From assembly GCA_900766135.1 (NCBI GenBank), contig CAAFUF010000003.1, positions 248,001 through 312,000 of the forward strand: a DNA stretch of 64,000 bases, written 5' to 3'. Made by a program: the position numbers and the translations under genes. This stretch comes from Paenibacillaceae bacterium (lineage in GTDB: Bacteria; Bacillota; Bacilli; Paenibacillales; Paenibacillaceae). Position 1 is the stretch's first letter. The number at the start of each line of letters is the position of its first letter. The notes beneath the pieces were generated by a model. It was given only the letters and a program-made list of their open reading frames with translations. It was not told the DNA's origin and searched no databases. This document shows, one piece after another, positions 52,855 through 62,938 of this stretch.

Positions 52855-55512
52855 TTATTGGGCATGAACCCAGATTTCGATCAAGCTGTTCCAGGTATTG
52901 ATCTCATTACCTTGACCGACATATCGGATAAATTTGGCCTGAATCGGAGGAAACTCAAACGTCTCCAAACCATCCTGTTTCTTGCTGACCCTACCGGTTA
53001 GTACGGGTTCAAAATGAACGCCATCGACGGATACTTCCAGATCAAAATAGTTCGAACGGGTATGGCCGTTATAAAACAGCAGGCTAACCCGATCAACCGT
53101 AGTTTCATCTTCCAGCTCCACTTGCAAGAACTGCCCTTTCCCATCTGCGGACCAACGGGTGTCCGGGTCGCGGTCCAGCGTATTCATGGGAACATTGCCG
53201 TCGTCCGCGCTGGCCGTTACCTTAACGATGGCCGCCAAGGGTCCCTCAGGCTCGGCCATCGGCTCCAACACCTCAAAGGCTTGGCGCGCCTCGACGGCCA
53301 CGCCTTGAAGCTCGCAACTGGCAATGATGTCGACTACGCCGGGCCGTAAGGCGTAAAATGTATTTCCTTCGATATAACCCGCCTGCTCGTCACTAACCCG
53401 GTACGTCACCGGGATATTTAGTTTGGAGGTGTTTACGACTTCCCCGTTATCCAGCGTCAGGAAGGCTTGAAGACGTCCGCTCTTGCCTGCGCTGATGGCA
53501 TAACCGACGGACCGCCAGCCCGGTACGCTTTTGTCGGGGGCAATCATTATATTCTCCGGAAGCACGGGCGTCTCCGCCACGCTGAACTTCACGCGCACCG
53601 TTTGCGTCTGTCCACGCCGGCTTATCCTAATTACGCCGGTTCCGTCCGTCCCTTCCGGTTGGACAATCTTGACGCGGGCATCCTTCGCCGCTGCTTTCGC
53701 CGAAAGGGTAGGGGTTTCGGTGGTACCAAATGGCAGCACGTAATCATACTGCGTCCGCAAAAACTGCACGCCCGGCACGGTTTCGCCGTTGACGAGTAAA
53801 GACTGTAATCCCAGTTCTACGTGATCCAATCGTTTGTGGGTTTGATCCTTGTACAGGCTTTGCGGGAACAGCCGCTCCCCCTGCCCGGCGCCTTCGACCC
53901 AATCGAACGGTGATGTATCGGCGTCCGGAATCGAACCGACGATATCTACCTTCACCCCGTTCACGTCCCCCTGGGTGCCGATGATATAGCCGTTGCCAAA
54001 CTGCTCCGATTCTATGATCACTCCAGGTTTGCTCGGATGGGCGGCGATGCCTTTCGTGTTCCAAAATACGCTTTCGGTCGTCACCACTCCGTGGCGGTTC
54101 GTCGCGGACGACCCGTAATCCCTCGTGATCGCTGAAATCGCGTCCCCGTTCACCGCGAAATTGTCAATCAAATTGGCCATGCTCAAATACATGTGGAAAT
54201 CGGTTAGATAATAAGAGTTCTCGGAGTAAGAATCCAACAGCACATTCCCATTCGCCGAGAAATTGGCATAGGTGAAGCTATGTCTCGCCCCGACGGCACG
54301 ACTGCCGACAATCAGGTTATCGTTCCCGATGAATTGGTACAGATACCCGTTCCCGTTGGCCCCCCGATATTGCGGATACTGCATGGTCACCTTCTCGACG
54401 GTGACGTTCTTGGTCCGATCCAAAATGATGCCCTTGGATAAAATATGGTAGTCGGCGTTCCCCGGCGGCTTGTACGTACCGACATTGCGTATCCAGCTAT
54501 TCGCTGCGGCGATGACGTTGATCGCTTTGGCATTATCGGCTTCGTAACCGGCCGTCCCTTCCACCTTAAAGTCATCTTCTCCGAGCCCCGGTTTCGAGTT
54601 CTGAACGTTGGCGATGGAGAAGTCCTCCAGACCCACCTCCATGATCGGCGCTTCCGTTTTGGTGATCGTGACGTCGTCGCGAAGCTTCAGTGGATAACGG
54701 GTCGGGATATCCAGAGTCAGTGTTCTCGCCCCCGGATCGACAGCTACGATCTGCCGATAGAATAGCGGCTCCACCCGTCCTAAGCGGGAAGCCCATTTAT
54801 TCTGCATCCCGTGCTCCTTCAGAAAACCTTCCGTTGTCTCAAAGGTAATCATCACGAAATCATCCACTTGAAAGCCTTCCGTGCTCTCCACGGGCAACAG
54901 CACCGTGGGTTCGGAAACTGTGTTGCGCAGCTTGGTCGCGGTGCCGGTCCGTTTCCAATCCCCGCCTCCAACGCGGATGATGTCCTTTTGCTTCATATTT
55001 TCCTGTGCATTGTAAATGTGCGTTTGGTGTTGGCCGTCCCCCTTGAGAACGACCCGACTGGAGTCGATATTCAGTGCAAAATCCTTCCCGTCCTGCGGAG
55101 TAACTCGGTACGTTCCTTTAGGAAGGTAGACGACGCCTCCGCCGCTCGCCTCCGCATCATCAATTGCTTGTTGAATGGCGTGCGTGGCATCCGTGCGTCC
55201 GGTAGGATCCGCGCGATAAGGGGATTTCGTCACGTTGATGCCCCGGTGCTTGTTCACGGCAGGAATCGGCACTTCGCCTCTCCGGTAGCCCGCATAGGAG
55301 AAATCATGCAGGAACTGGCCCTCATCCGTCCGATATCCCGGATACCACTCCTTCGGATAGAGCAAGCTTCTCCCATCTTGGCCCAGGGGTTGGCCTTGAT
55401 TCGCCGCCGTCATCCCTTCATCAACAGACGCTTGGATGGTTCCTCCCCCCAAGACCACCATTCCGGCAGCAACGGCCATGGCAAGCAGCATTGCAGACCA
55501 TTTTTTGCGCAT
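52855..55512 (-). CDS. Secreted right-handed beta-helix lyase-like protein with C-terminal F5/8-type domain
   Basis: An 885-residue exported protein with a signal peptide ending near IQASVD. The part DPTGRTDATHAIQQAIDDAEASGG with VVYLPKGTYRV (about 100-140) is the start of a pectate-lyase-superfamily beta helix (PF12708 type), running to about 550. Ig-like segments follow (about 580-740). The end (about 750-885) is a discoidin-like F5/8 domain: NTLDRDPDTRWSADGKGQFLQVEL and IQAKFIRYVGQG. It would bind and perhaps cleave an external polysaccharide; catalytic residues are not certain. The ATG at 55512 is 11 bases from GGAGG, behind a two-codon ATG-ACG-TAA that overlaps it. Confidence 0.82.
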   Translation of the reverse strand: MRKKWSAMLLAMAVAAGMVVLGGGTIQASVDEGMTAANQGQPLGQDGRSLLYPKEWYPGYRTDEGQFLHDFSYAGYRRGEVPIPAVNKHRGINVTKSPYRADPTGRTDATHAIQQAIDDAEASGGGVVYLPKGTYRVTPQDGKDFALNIDSSRVVLKGDGQHQTHIYNAQENMKQKDIIRVGGGDWKRTGTATKLRNTVSEPTVLLPVESTEGFQVDDFVMITFETTEGFLKEHGMQNKWASRLGRVEPLFYRQIVAVDPGARTLTLDIPTRYPLKLRDDVTITKTEAPIMEVGLEDFSIANVQNSKPGLGEDDFKVEGTAGYEADNAKAINVIAAANSWIRNVGTYKPPGNADYHILSKGIILDRTKNVTVEKVTMQYPQYRGANGNGYLYQFIGNDNLIVGSRAVGARHSFTYANFSANGNVLLDSYSENSYYLTDFHMYLSMANLIDNFAVNGDAISAITRDYGSSATNRHGVVTTESVFWNTKGIAAHPSKPGVIIESEQFGNGYIIGTQGDVNGVKVDIVGSIPDADTSPFDWVEGAGQGERLFPQSLYKDQTHKRLDHVELGLQSLLVNGETVPGVQFLRTQYDYVLPFGTTETPTLSAKAAAKDARVKIVQPEGTDGTGVIRISRRGQTQTVRVKFSVAETPVLPENIMIAPDKSVPGWRSVGYAISAGKSGRLQAFLTLDNGEVVNTSKLNIPVTYRVSDEQAGYIEGNTFYALRPGVVDIIASCELQGVAVEARQAFEVLEPMAEPEGPLAAIVKVTASADDGNVPMNTLDRDPDTRWSADGKGQFLQVELEDETTVDRVSLLFYNGHTRSNYFDLEVSVDGVHFEPVLTGRVSKKQDGLETFEFPPIQAKFIRYVGQGNEINTWNSLIEIWVHAQ

Positions 55513-55625
55513 TACGTCATTTTCCTCCTTTGTTTTGGGATTCACCACGATTGTAGGGGGAGGGACAGACTTTTTCGATGCTCAAAAACGCCACTCGGAT
55601 TCCCATTTTATCCATTTGCGTCCCA

Positions 55626-57302
55626 TCACTTGGCAGTCAACGCTTGGTTGAACCGATCCAGGGACTGCTGCTGAATCTGTATGGCCCGATCAATACCCAT
55701 GGCGTGGATTTGCTCCACGTAACCTTCAAACGCATCCAGCGGCTCGATTCCGTAGATGATCTTGAGCGACATCTCATCCACCATACGGTTCACGTCTTGC
55801 ATGATGACGGAAAATTCCGTGCTCTCCTCCTCGGTTTTCGGCAAGGTTGGCAAATTGTGGAGCGAAGCATCCGTATCGGACCAGAGCCGGATGGCCTCCT
55901 GCTGCTCCTTCAGCGTGTAATACTGTTCCATATAACGCACATCTTGCACGAACGGACCGAAATAGCTGGCCCGGGTATACATGGCGAGCGCTTGCGACGG
56001 GGCCCACCGGTTCGGATTGTTAAGAATGAGATCGGTATAAGCGGGATACCCGTCCTTCATTTCGTAACTGACTCCCTCGATCCCGAAATTGAACAGCATA
56101 TGGCCTTCCGGACTATACCCGTAATCCAGCATGCGTGCCGCTTCCTCCACATGCCGGTTGCTTGTCGAAATCGCAACGCCGCCGCTGGTCCCTACGGCCG
56201 GGGCGAACTGGCCGAATTTCGGGCGATCGCCTTTCTTCAATACCGGATAGGGCACCGGAGCCAGCTCGACGGCGGGATCCTGCGCTTTCATGATCGGCAG
56301 CCAAGTCCCGATCCCCGCCCCGGCATTCCAGATGCTTGCGCCGCTGCGTCCGAGAATCATGCTGGTATCCTGTGTTTCCGAATCGACGGCGGCGAGATTC
56401 GGATCGATCAGCCCTTCCTTGAACCAGTCGCGGAACAAAGCCAGAAACGCCTTGTACTCCGGTTCGATCGCACCGAATTTGACCTTGCCTTGCTCTTGGT
56501 AAAAGTCCTTCTTAATCCCAAAGGCACCGACGAAGCCTCCTCCTTCAATGCCAAACAGCGGATTCGGAACGCCGAGAAACGTCAGCGGCGCTTTCGCGCC
56601 TTTGCGTTCCTTGAACGCCATCAGCACATCGTGCCATTCCCCGATCGTTAACGGCACCTCAAGCCCGAGCTCATCCAGCCAATCCTTGCGGATAATGGGC
56701 CCTTGGTAGGTGCGGAGCCGCTTATCGCCTTGAATGAACGGAAACGCGAAATAACTCCCGTTCGCCGTGCGTACCTGCAGATCGATGTCGGGATGTTCGC
56801 TTAGGTACTTTTTAAGATGAGGAGCGTATTGATCGATGATCTCGTTCAGTCGCAGAATATAGCCGTCATTAATCGCCTTCTCGGGCCCGCCGGGATAATT
56901 GATCCATTCGTACTCGATCAAATCCGGCAATTCGCCGGAAGCGAGCAGAATGCTCAGCGCTTCCTTCCCTTGGTTGCCGGGGGGTTGGATGAAGTCCAAC
57001 TCGACTCCGGTTCTCCGTTGCCATTCCTGAAAGAAAGGAACTTCGCCGAAGCTGGACTTAATGCTGGCGGCATTGCCGTTCAACTCCGCCCAATAGGTCA
57101 GCGGCAACCGGTTATCCAGCGCGCTGCCCCCGTCGCCGCGCAAGACCTGCGAATTTCCCGCCGAAGCCGCCGGGTTCACGCGGAAACGTCCCTCGGCAGG
57201 ATCGCACGCGGCCAGCAGGACCGCCAACCATGCCAGCATCAGCAACACCGAGAGCCCCCGATTGGCGGGATGCTCCCCGCCCTCCTTCCGCTTTCGCTTC
57301 AT
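55626..57302 (-). CDS. Carbohydrate ABC transporter binding lipoprotein (LplA/YtcQ-like), second copy
   Basis: A 558-residue lipoprotein. The lipobox is in WLAVLLAACDP, then LPLTYWAELNGNAAS and FLQWQRRTG-type segments typical of the large LplA family. It shares with the partial protein at the right edge IIRKDWLDELGLEVP, EGHMLFNFGIEGVSYEM and NRMVDEMSLKIIYG-type stretches, so the two are paralogues. It has no permease genes of its own and may use those at 61.0-62.9 kb. Its start overlaps the regulator stop by four bases. Confidence 0.9.
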   Translation of the reverse strand: MKRKRKEGGEHPANRGLSVLLMLAWLAVLLAACDPAEGRFRVNPAASAGNSQVLRGDGGSALDNRLPLTYWAELNGNAASIKSSFGEVPFFQEWQRRTGVELDFIQPPGNQGKEALSILLASGELPDLIEYEWINYPGGPEKAINDGYILRLNEIIDQYAPHLKKYLSEHPDIDLQVRTANGSYFAFPFIQGDKRLRTYQGPIIRKDWLDELGLEVPLTIGEWHDVLMAFKERKGAKAPLTFLGVPNPLFGIEGGGFVGAFGIKKDFYQEQGKVKFGAIEPEYKAFLALFRDWFKEGLIDPNLAAVDSETQDTSMILGRSGASIWNAGAGIGTWLPIMKAQDPAVELAPVPYPVLKKGDRPKFGQFAPAVGTSGGVAISTSNRHVEEAARMLDYGYSPEGHMLFNFGIEGVSYEMKDGYPAYTDLILNNPNRWAPSQALAMYTRASYFGPFVQDVRYMEQYYTLKEQQEAIRLWSDTDASLHNLPTLPKTEEESTEFSVIMQDVNRMVDEMSLKIIYGIEPLDAFEGYVEQIHAMGIDRAIQIQQQSLDRFNQALTAK

Positions 57303-59680
57303 CCCGTAGCCTCCTTCCCGTTCATTCCGCTGATCTCCTTATACCTGCCGGGCGTGATGCCTTCATATTTTTTGAAGACCCGAATAAATGTAGCCGCATC
57401 GTTATACCCCACCACCTTGGAGAGTTCGCTGATCGAATCGCTTTTTGTCCGCATGAGCTCCTTGGCCTTTTCGATCCGGCAGCGGTGGATGCTATCCAGC
57501 AGTCCCTCGCCCGTCTGATTCTTGTAGAGCTTGGAAAGATAACTGCCTTTCATGTCAAAATGGTCGCCGATCGCATTCACGTTTAAATTCACGTCGCTGT
57601 AACGTGCCGCGATATACGCCGTCACCTGCTCGGTCAGGCTGCGAAGCGAGTCCTCCCGCTCCTTCGTAAGATGGCTTACACGTTTGACGGCAGCAAAGGC
57701 ACAAACCTCTTGCAACAAATCTTGCAAAGCGTTTTGCATGTCTTGAAGGGTATCGCAAGCCAGAACATCGTCGATCCACAGCGGATATCCGGCCAGCCGG
57801 CAATCGTCATCGTGTCCGCCTAATTCATGTATGACCTTAATCATCGTGCTCACCAGATTAAACATGAGGCATTTCGCGACGTTGAGCGACATGACCGGCT
57901 GTTCCAGATTGCGCTTCATGATCTCATTCATATAGCAGCCAGCCTGCTCGGCATCACCGGCTTTGATGAAGTTGATGAGCTGCTGTTCGGCTTGCAGCGG
58001 ATAATCGTACCCGTACGGGCCATTCGCCGACTCGCGGCGGATATCCCCGTAGGCGATGATCCCTTTCTTGCCGAGAACCATCTTGTACTCCATGGCGTCC
58101 ACCGCCTCCTGATAGGCATCATGGATGCCGATCCAGGACGCATGCCGGCCGCTGATCGAAATGGTCAGCTCCATAGCGTAGCGCTCCAAGAACCGCTGCG
58201 CTTCCGCCGCGATGTCGTTCAGTTCTTGGCTCCACCACCCGGAAGAGGAGGCGTCTGCTTTCAAATTGACCAGGCAGACCATCATGTCGTCGGCCTCCGC
58301 GACATACCCGGCGTGCCCGCGACTCGCGACGAGTTCCTCCACCACGTTGGAGATGATAAGTTGAATCAGCTTGCTCCTTTCGTTCAGCCCAACGCCCGGC
58401 AGCTTGTCGTAAAGACTTTCCTCGTTTTCGATGACAAACAGAATCACGGCAAAGTCCCGCGAATGCAGCGGCATTTGAAACGAACGAAACGACTCTTCAT
58501 ACGGAACCAGGGGATCGGTTTTTCCTTTCAGCAGCCGGTAAATCAAGTTGGAGCGAAGCGCTTGCTGATGCTTCTGCAGTTGCTGGGCAATCTCGTTCTT
58601 TTCGGTCCGCGTACGCTGAATCATATTCTGGATGAACCGCAGCTCATTGGGTTCGCCGGGCAGGGCATGCGCATTTTTATCGGTCAGCGATTCCACCAGC
58701 TGTTGGATCGGGGAGTAATTACGCCGCATGAAGAACCACGTCAGCACACCCGCGCCAATAAGGCTGACAAGGATGCTGATATACGTAAAGTTGCGGACAT
58801 AGACGGCTTTTTCCCAATACAATCCGCTTGGAATGATCAAAGCATATTTGAGATCGGAAACCGCGGATTCCATGTAAAACAACTCGGATTCCCCCGCTTT
58901 CGCCTCGTCCAGCTTCAAGCGATTGCCCTCCATGAAGGGAAGCAGCTCGCCGGCATGGTTCCGATTGCTCATCAGCACCTCGTTATTCTGATTCAAAATC
59001 AACAGCAATCCGTCACTGAATCCGGAAATACCTTCAATGGCTTGCTGGAACCGGCTCGTATCGGTCATCACCACGACGGTTCCCGGCTCTTGACCGTTCA
59101 AATTCGGGGGAAGCTGCGTGACGTAAGCGATAGAGGATTCCGTTGGCCCCGCATTCAGATGGGGAAGCAGGACAAACCGATTTGTATCCGCTTCCAAAAT
59201 TGTGTTCCGCCAAGCCTCGATACTCATGGCCCCGGTCTGGTGAATCGTATGAAAGGCGGTAGGCAAATCCCGGATATTGCCCGCCCGGAGAACCGCATCC
59301 CCCTTCTTCCATACCACGTAAAACTCATCAATCGTTGCGTACGACGTCTTAAACAGACGAAATTCCTTGACGAGCTGGTAAGCGGTGTAAGGAGCTTCAG
59401 CTTCGGCTTGATTCGAGTACATCAGCGTCTGCAAGTTCGGACTCCAGGTCATCTCCATATTCAGCCGCTTCATCAAGTCGATCTGCGTGTCGATCGTATA
59501 GCGCATTTGCTTCAGCAGCGAATCGTTCGCCCGGTGAATTTCGCTCTTTAGTGCCGCATTGGCTTGAGCATAAATGACGAGGCTGATCAGAATCGGCACG
59601 AACAACACCGCACTGTACGAAACGAGCCAGGTTACGATCACGCTTTCCCGCTTGCGCCACAAAGATTGAATGTTCAGCAT
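57299..59680 (-). CDS. AraC-type regulator with membrane-anchored sensor domain
   Basis: A 793-residue protein with two membrane segments (about 19-39 and 288-310) enclosing an extracellular dCache-like sensor, a cytoplasmic linker, and a C-terminal AraC helix-turn-helix (about 690-785) with NAIGDHFDMKGSYLSKLYKNQTGEG and VGYNDAATFIRVFKKYEGITPGRYK (each seen partly as GSYLSKLYKNQTG and ATFIRVFKKYEG). Such regulators control polysaccharide loci in Paenibacillus. The ATG at 59680 follows GGGGAGGAACGG. A terminator separates it from the GH88 gene, so it may start its own transcript with the second binding protein. Confidence 0.92.
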   Translation of the reverse strand: MLNIQSLWRKRESVIVTWLVSYSAVLFVPILISLVIYAQANAALKSEIHRANDSLLKQMRYTIDTQIDLMKRLNMEMTWSPNLQTLMYSNQAEAEAPYTAYQLVKEFRLFKTSYATIDEFYVVWKKGDAVLRAGNIRDLPTAFHTIHQTGAMSIEAWRNTILEADTNRFVLLPHLNAGPTESSIAYVTQLPPNLNGQEPGTVVVMTDTSRFQQAIEGISGFSDGLLLILNQNNEVLMSNRNHAGELLPFMEGNRLKLDEAKAGESELFYMESAVSDLKYALIIPSGLYWEKAVYVRNFTYISILVSLIGAGVLTWFFMRRNYSPIQQLVESLTDKNAHALPGEPNELRFIQNMIQRTRTEKNEIAQQLQKHQQALRSNLIYRLLKGKTDPLVPYEESFRSFQMPLHSRDFAVILFVIENEESLYDKLPGVGLNERSKLIQLIISNVVEELVASRGHAGYVAEADDMMVCLVNLKADASSSGWWSQELNDIAAEAQRFLERYAMELTISISGRHASWIGIHDAYQEAVDAMEYKMVLGKKGIIAYGDIRRESANGPYGYDYPLQAEQQLINFIKAGDAEQAGCYMNEIMKRNLEQPVMSLNVAKCLMFNLVSTMIKVIHELGGHDDDCRLAGYPLWIDDVLACDTLQDMQNALQDLLQEVCAFAAVKRVSHLTKEREDSLRSLTEQVTAYIAARYSDVNLNVNAIGDHFDMKGSYLSKLYKNQTGEGLLDSIHRCRIEKAKELMRTKSDSISELSKVVGYNDAATFIRVFKKYEGITPGRYKEISGMNGKEATG

Positions 59681-59830
59681 CCGTTCCTCCCCCGTATCTT
59701 CCGGTTTGTCGGTGCATCGGATCAAGAACTAATTATAACGTTTCCCCCCGGCAAAAGCCTATAGATAAAAAGTTCAAATCGATTGACAATAACGGCAGGC
59801 GAGCGGTACTTCTACCTTGCCAACGCAAAT

Positions 59831-59861
59831 AGCCCGAACGGACCTTGCGGTCCCTCGGGCT
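59831..59861. terminator. Hairpin between the GH88 and AraC-type genes
   Basis: AGCCCGA pairs with TCGGGCT around an inner GGACC/GGTCC stem. Only short T stretches flank it, so termination may be partial. Confidence 0.5.
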
Positions 59862-59883
59862 GAGTTTAATTGATGCGATGCTA

Positions 59884-61014
59884 TCAAAAAATGCGCCGTT
59901 TCCATCCTCTGAGCTTGGCAATGGCTTCCACAAAAAAGTAATCGCCGTAGATTAGCGATACATTTACGTTCTGATTCGCCGGTTTGTGGCCGGTTCCCTG
60001 AACCAATAGGGCTTCATGCTGCGGATCGTCCCAGGTAGCATACTTGGCCGCGAGCGAGCCGAGAATCCTTTCGGCGGCTACGCGGTAAGGTCTTCCGACG
60101 GATTCTTCCAGCAAATCGACGAGCTCCAGCAAGCCGGATGCGGCGATCGCCCCGGCTGAGGTGTCGCGGGGAATCCCGCCGTCCCCGGCCTCCAGCGATG
60201 CACGGAAATCCCACGGCGGCACGCCGTCCTCCGGCAAGCTGGCGATAAAGAAATTCGCCACGCGTTGCGCCGCGCTTAAGTAGGCGGAATCCCCGGTGTG
60301 ACGATAGGTGTTCGCCAGACCATAAAGCGCCCAAGCGTTCCCCCGGCTCCAGGCCGAGTCGGGACCGGCCCCCTGCCCTCCCAGCGTCTCCACGCGTTCG
60401 CCCGACTCCGGGTCAAAGGCGACGATATGATGGGTGGAACCATCGGCTTGCACGAATTGCTTCACGACCATATCCGCGTGAGCTTTAGCAATATGGGCAA
60501 ACCGCGGATCGCCGCTCTCCTGGGATGCCCAGAACAGCAGCGATACGTTCATCATCGTATCGATGATCGACCAGCCCGCCTTATCGCCGCCGTTCCAGGC
60601 CCGGAGGTAGCTGCCCCGCGGGTTAAAGCGCCCGGCCAGGAAGTTTGCCGCGAACAAGCCCCGCCGCAAGGCGTTCTTGTCTCCCGTCAGCTTATACTTG
60701 AAGACCGCTGTCGGCAAAAAATGAAAACCGACGTCATGATCAAAGGCGTTCTCCTGCAGAAACAACTCGAACAACCGTTCATCCCAAGACCAGGCAGTTT
60801 CCCTCCAACGATCCTCTCCCGTCATCTCGTACATCAGCCACAGCATGCCCGGCCAGAACCCCGCGGTCCACCAGTCCAGCCTCGTATCGTCATAAATTCC
60901 GTCTGATCCCGCAACATGGGGACATCTGTTTCCCAGGGACTCCCGCATGCGGGACACTTTTGCTACCAACCGCGGCCAAACCTCCCGGGTGAGCGTTTCT
61001 ATGGACATTGTCAT
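59884..61014 (-). CDS. Unsaturated glucuronyl hydrolase, GH88 family
   Basis: A 376-residue cytoplasmic (alpha/alpha)6-barrel enzyme that hydrates the unsaturated uronic acid at the non-reducing end of lyase products. The two catalytic Asp residues of the family fit Asp94 in FDHDVGFHF and Asp152 in GWSIIDTMMN; RGNAWALYGL and IPRDTSAGAIAASGLLEL also match. GH88 enzymes act on chondroitin, hyaluronan or xanthan-type disaccharides. It lies between the permease genes and the regulator, so imported lyase products are the likely substrate. Confidence 0.93.
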   Translation of the reverse strand: MTMSIETLTREVWPRLVAKVSRMRESLGNRCPHVAGSDGIYDDTRLDWWTAGFWPGMLWLMYEMTGEDRWRETAWSWDERLFELFLQENAFDHDVGFHFLPTAVFKYKLTGDKNALRRGLFAANFLAGRFNPRGSYLRAWNGGDKAGWSIIDTMMNVSLLFWASQESGDPRFAHIAKAHADMVVKQFVQADGSTHHIVAFDPESGERVETLGGQGAGPDSAWSRGNAWALYGLANTYRHTGDSAYLSAAQRVANFFIASLPEDGVPPWDFRASLEAGDGGIPRDTSAGAIAASGLLELVDLLEESVGRPYRVAAERILGSLAAKYATWDDPQHEALLVQGTGHKPANQNVNVSLIYGDYFFVEAIAKLRGWKRRIF

Positions 61015-61059
61015 GCTTCTCCTCCTCTACCGTTTCCAATGGGGTGTTGCATCAACGTT

Positions 61060-61944
61060 TCAACCTTTCAACGAACCCACCATAACGCCTTTCACGAAAT
61101 AGCGCTGTAAAAACGGATACACGCACATAATCGGAAAGGTCGCCACGATGATCGTTGCGTATTTGATCGTCTCCCCGATCTGAAAGCGATCGCCGGCGGA
61201 GGCGCCGATCGACATGCTATCCGTCGAATTGGAGATCAGGATTTCGCGAAGCACGAGCTGCAGCGGGAACAGCTCCCGGCTTTTGATGAACACGGAGGCG
61301 TAGAACCAGCCGTTCCATTTATCCACCGCATAATACAAAATCATCACGGCAATTACGGGCATGGAGAGCGGGATCATAATTCGGAACAGGATCGTGAAAT
61401 GGTTCGCCCCATCGATCTTGGCCGATTCCTCCAGACTGTCCGGGATACCCATGAACGAGGTGCGCATAATGATCAAATTAAACGTGCTGACCGCAAACGG
61501 AATAATCGTGGACCACAACGAATCCAGGAGGCCGACGCCTTTGACGACCAGATACATCGGGATCAGGCCGCCGCCGAAAAACATCGTAAACACGATGAGG
61601 AACATAAAGACTTTGTTCCACATCACGTTTTTGCGGGACAGGACATAAGCGCCGAGCGCCGTCATGAAAATGTTAACGGTCACCCCGAACACGACGATGA
61701 ACAACGTGTTGCGAAACCCGATCCCGATCCCGGGGTTAGCGAGGACGCTCTGATACGCTGCCAGACTGAAGCCGACCGGCTTCCATAGAAGCCCCTTATA
61801 GGCCAGGAGCTGGGCCGAGTCGCTGAACGACGCGAACAATACATACAGCAGCGGATACAAGGTAGCCGCTACCAGCAGGATTAAAAGCGTATAGTTAATC
61901 GCATTAAATACTCGATCCAACCAACCGCTGCTTTCCGTTTTCAT
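61060..61944 (-). CDS. Carbohydrate ABC transporter permease (LplC/YtcP-like)
   Basis: A 294-residue permease with six membrane segments and the EAA loop EESAKIDGANHFTILFRIMIPLSMPVI (seen as SLEESAKIDGANHFTILF). The C-terminus YPFLQRYFVKGVMVGSLKG is the LplC hallmark. It follows the partner permease gene by 11 bases. A 45-base gap separates it from the GH88 gene. Confidence 0.94.
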   Translation of the reverse strand: MKTESSGWLDRVFNAINYTLLILLVAATLYPLLYVLFASFSDSAQLLAYKGLLWKPVGFSLAAYQSVLANPGIGIGFRNTLFIVVFGVTVNIFMTALGAYVLSRKNVMWNKVFMFLIVFTMFFGGGLIPMYLVVKGVGLLDSLWSTIIPFAVSTFNLIIMRTSFMGIPDSLEESAKIDGANHFTILFRIMIPLSMPVIAVMILYYAVDKWNGWFYASVFIKSRELFPLQLVLREILISNSTDSMSIGASAGDRFQIGETIKYATIIVATFPIMCVYPFLQRYFVKGVMVGSLKG

Positions 61945-61955
61945 CCCTCTTCACC

Positions 61956-62879
61956 TCACCATAAGCTGTTTTCGTTCACTTTGCGGCTGATGTAGTTCGC
62001 GGTGATGAGCAACGCGAGATTGATCAACGAATTAAATAACCCGACGGCCGAGCTGTAGCTCCAGCCGAACTCCAACAAACCCTTGCGGTACACGAATGTC
62101 GAAATGACATCCGCGGTCTCGTACGTGACCGGATTGTACAGCAAAATTATCTTTTCGAAACCAACATTAAGCAAATTCCCTATCCGGAGGATGAACATGA
62201 TGGTGATAACCGGCAGCAACCCGGGAAGCGTGATATAGAACATCTGCTTAAACCGGCTGGCCCCGTCCATTCGTGCGGCCTCGTATTGCTCGAGATCGAT
62301 GCTCATGAGCGCGGCGATGTAGATGATCGATTCCCACCCGATCCGCTGCCAAATCTCGGATAAGACATAGATCGGACGGAACAGCTCGGGTTTCTGCAGC
62401 ATGGCTTGCCCATCGTACCCAAACTGCATGAACAGCCGGTTAATGAGGCCATCCGCATTCGTAAAGTCCGTAATGATGCCGCAGATCACCACGAGCGAGA
62501 TGAAGTACGGCATATACGTAATGGTTTGGACGACCCGCTTGAAATGGCGGCGGCGCACTTCGTTGATCAGCAAAGCCAAAAGGATCGGTGCCGGAAACTC
62601 AAAAACCAGCGTGTACAAACTGATCATGATTGTATTTTTTAGCACGCGCAAGAAATAGTAGCTGCCGAAGAAGTCCTCGAAATGCTTCAGTCCGACCCAA
62701 TCGCTTCCGAGAATGCCCTTGATCGGGGAAAAATCCTTAAAGGCGATCACCGCACCGTACATTGGGCCGTAGTGAAAGATCAGATAGTAGGCGACGACGG
62801 GAATCATCATGAGATACAAGTACTTGTTCATTCGGAAGTCCCGGATAAACCGGCGTTTGAAGGAGGTTGGTTTGCTCAT
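61956..62879 (-). CDS. Carbohydrate ABC transporter permease (LplB/YteP-like)
   Basis: A 307-residue permease with six membrane segments. YYLIFHYGPMYGAVIAFKDF, ILLALLINEVRRRHFKRVVQ and the EAA-type loop YEAARMDGASRFKQMFYITLPGLLP are typical of the LplB family. It follows the binding-protein gene by 60 bases that contain a hairpin. No ATPase gene is in the locus; this family usually borrows a shared MsmX-type ATPase (known for relatives). Confidence 0.94.
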   Translation of the reverse strand: MSKPTSFKRRFIRDFRMNKYLYLMMIPVVAYYLIFHYGPMYGAVIAFKDFSPIKGILGSDWVGLKHFEDFFGSYYFLRVLKNTIMISLYTLVFEFPAPILLALLINEVRRRHFKRVVQTITYMPYFISLVVICGIITDFTNADGLINRLFMQFGYDGQAMLQKPELFRPIYVLSEIWQRIGWESIIYIAALMSIDLEQYEAARMDGASRFKQMFYITLPGLLPVITIMFILRIGNLLNVGFEKIILLYNPVTYETADVISTFVYRKGLLEFGWSYSSAVGLFNSLINLALLITANYISRKVNENSLW

Positions 62880-62908
62880 GCGTTTTCGAATTCACCTCGT
62901 TTCTAATC

Positions 62909-62930
62909 GGGAGGGCTAATAAGCCCTCCC
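62909..62930 (-). promoter_or_regulatory. Hairpin without T-run between binding-protein and permease genes
   Basis: GGGAGGGCT and AGCCCTCCC form a perfect 9-bp stem with a TATT/AATA loop. Lacking a T-run, it more likely protects or processes the mRNA so that the binding protein is made in excess. Confidence 0.5.
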
Positions 62931-62938
62931 TCATGGCG

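Noticed and set aside
57827..59551. 574-codon plus-strand ORF
   Set aside because: It is antisense to the AraC-type regulator, which has clear domains and a strong ribosome binding site; long antisense frames are common at this base composition.
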